Shown here one piece after another: positions 5,624 to 5,859 of a DNA stretch of 5,859 nucleotides (position 1 is the stretch's first letter; the number at the start of each line of letters is the position of its first letter). The notes below the pieces were generated by a model that saw only the letters and a list, made by a program, of their open reading frames with translations, ran no database searches and was not told the DNA's origin. The DNA comes from Spirochaetota bacterium (GTDB lineage: Bacteria > Spirochaetota > UBA4802 > JAFGJZ01), in the NCBI GenBank assembly GCA_022704645.1, contig JAKJGA010000110.1, positions 1-5,859 on the forward strand, given 5' to 3'. The position numbers were made by a program, and so were the translations under genes.

Positions 5624-5859
5624 TTATTCAGTCAAAACATATGAATCATTAACAAAACGGCCTTTTCTGACCAGTTTCCCGGCAGAGTCATATTCGGATC
5701 CGGTTCCGTTTCTGAAGCCGTCCTTCCATTGACCTATATACTTTTCACCTGATTTGAGCTTCATTTCACCGTTTCCGCTTCTTTTTCCGTCAACAAAGTC
5801 TCCCGTATAAATTGAACCGTCAGTATAATATTCTTTACCTTTTCCGTTATAATATCCGT
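5624..5859 (-). CDS. MORN-repeat protein (C-terminal 77 residues, 5' end cut by window edge)
   Basis: The frame is open to the window's right edge and ends at TAA, with a second in-frame TAA directly after. The visible C-terminus contains MORN repeats, short beta-hairpin units of the form Y-x-G-x-(4)-G-x-(2)-G-x-G. They read as a partial unit beginning YYNGKGKEYYTDG, a full one (IYTGDFVDGKRSGNGEM), another (KYIGQWKDGFRNGTGSEY) and a degenerate last unit (LVRKGRFVND). MORN repeats act as lipid- or protein-binding scaffolds in many bacteria and eukaryotes; here the upstream part, which would show any signal peptide or enzyme domain, is missing, so no specific function can be assigned. It is 55 bp upstream of the P83-like gene and probably shares its transcript. 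Confidence 0.85.
   Translation of the reverse strand, partial: GYYNGKGKEYYTDGSIYTGDFVDGKRSGNGEMKLKSGEKYIGQWKDGFRNGTGSEYDSAGKLVRKGRFVNDSYVLTE

Noticed and set aside
1..5859. Mobile elements, CRISPR, tRNA/rRNA, or a defence or phage system
   Set aside because: No transposase, integrase, regularly spaced repeats, tRNA-like cloverleaf or defence domains are visible. The enzymes present are ordinary metabolic folds, so no such system is claimed.

Overview
All genes in this window lie on the minus strand, so the window reads from right to left. The best clue to the organism is the 582-residue secreted protein at 3820-5568. From memory it matches the Borrelia/Treponema P83/100 antigen family (Pfam Borrelia_P83) in its N-terminal domain, its Lys/Glu helical middle and its C-terminal domain. 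That family is essentially restricted to spirochaetes, so I infer a spirochaete with an AT-rich genome. The FtsZ protein is a generic bacterial one and does not narrow the taxonomy.

Layout in transcription order. (1) 5859-5624 is the 3' end of a MORN-repeat protein gene, cut by the window edge. (2) 5568-3820 is the P83/100-like protein, with a signal peptide and a strong ribosome binding site. (3) 3803-3009 is a PfkB-family sugar kinase most like fructoselysine 6-kinase FrlD, 16 bp after the P83 stop. (4) 2968-2339 is a class I SAM-dependent methyltransferase. (5) 2342-1503 is a metallo-beta-lactamase-fold hydrolase of the dihydropterin-synthase-like group (COG1237), overlapping the methyltransferase by the 4 bases ATGA. 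These five genes are spaced like one operon. (6) 1365-928 is a small membrane-anchored protein with a Lys/Ser-rich linker and a small C-terminal beta domain. (7) 776-1 is the first 258 codons of ftsZ, cut by the left edge.

The short gaps hold a few signals. The 151 bp between the small membrane protein and ftsZ are very AT-rich and carry a perfect 12-bp inverted repeat and two sets of direct repeats spaced 10 bp apart, which may be regulatory. The gap at 1366-1502 holds no convincing terminator. I see no RNA genes, mobile elements, CRISPR arrays or defence systems.

How the genes work together is only partly inferable. FtsZ is the division GTPase. The P83-like protein is probably periplasmic or envelope-associated. 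The kinase, methyltransferase and hydrolase look like small-molecule enzymes that share its transcript, with no obvious shared pathway. The most distinctive structure is the P83 central helix: it keeps one Ile or Val every seven residues with otherwise nearly all charged residues, and most breaks in that column are Asn.
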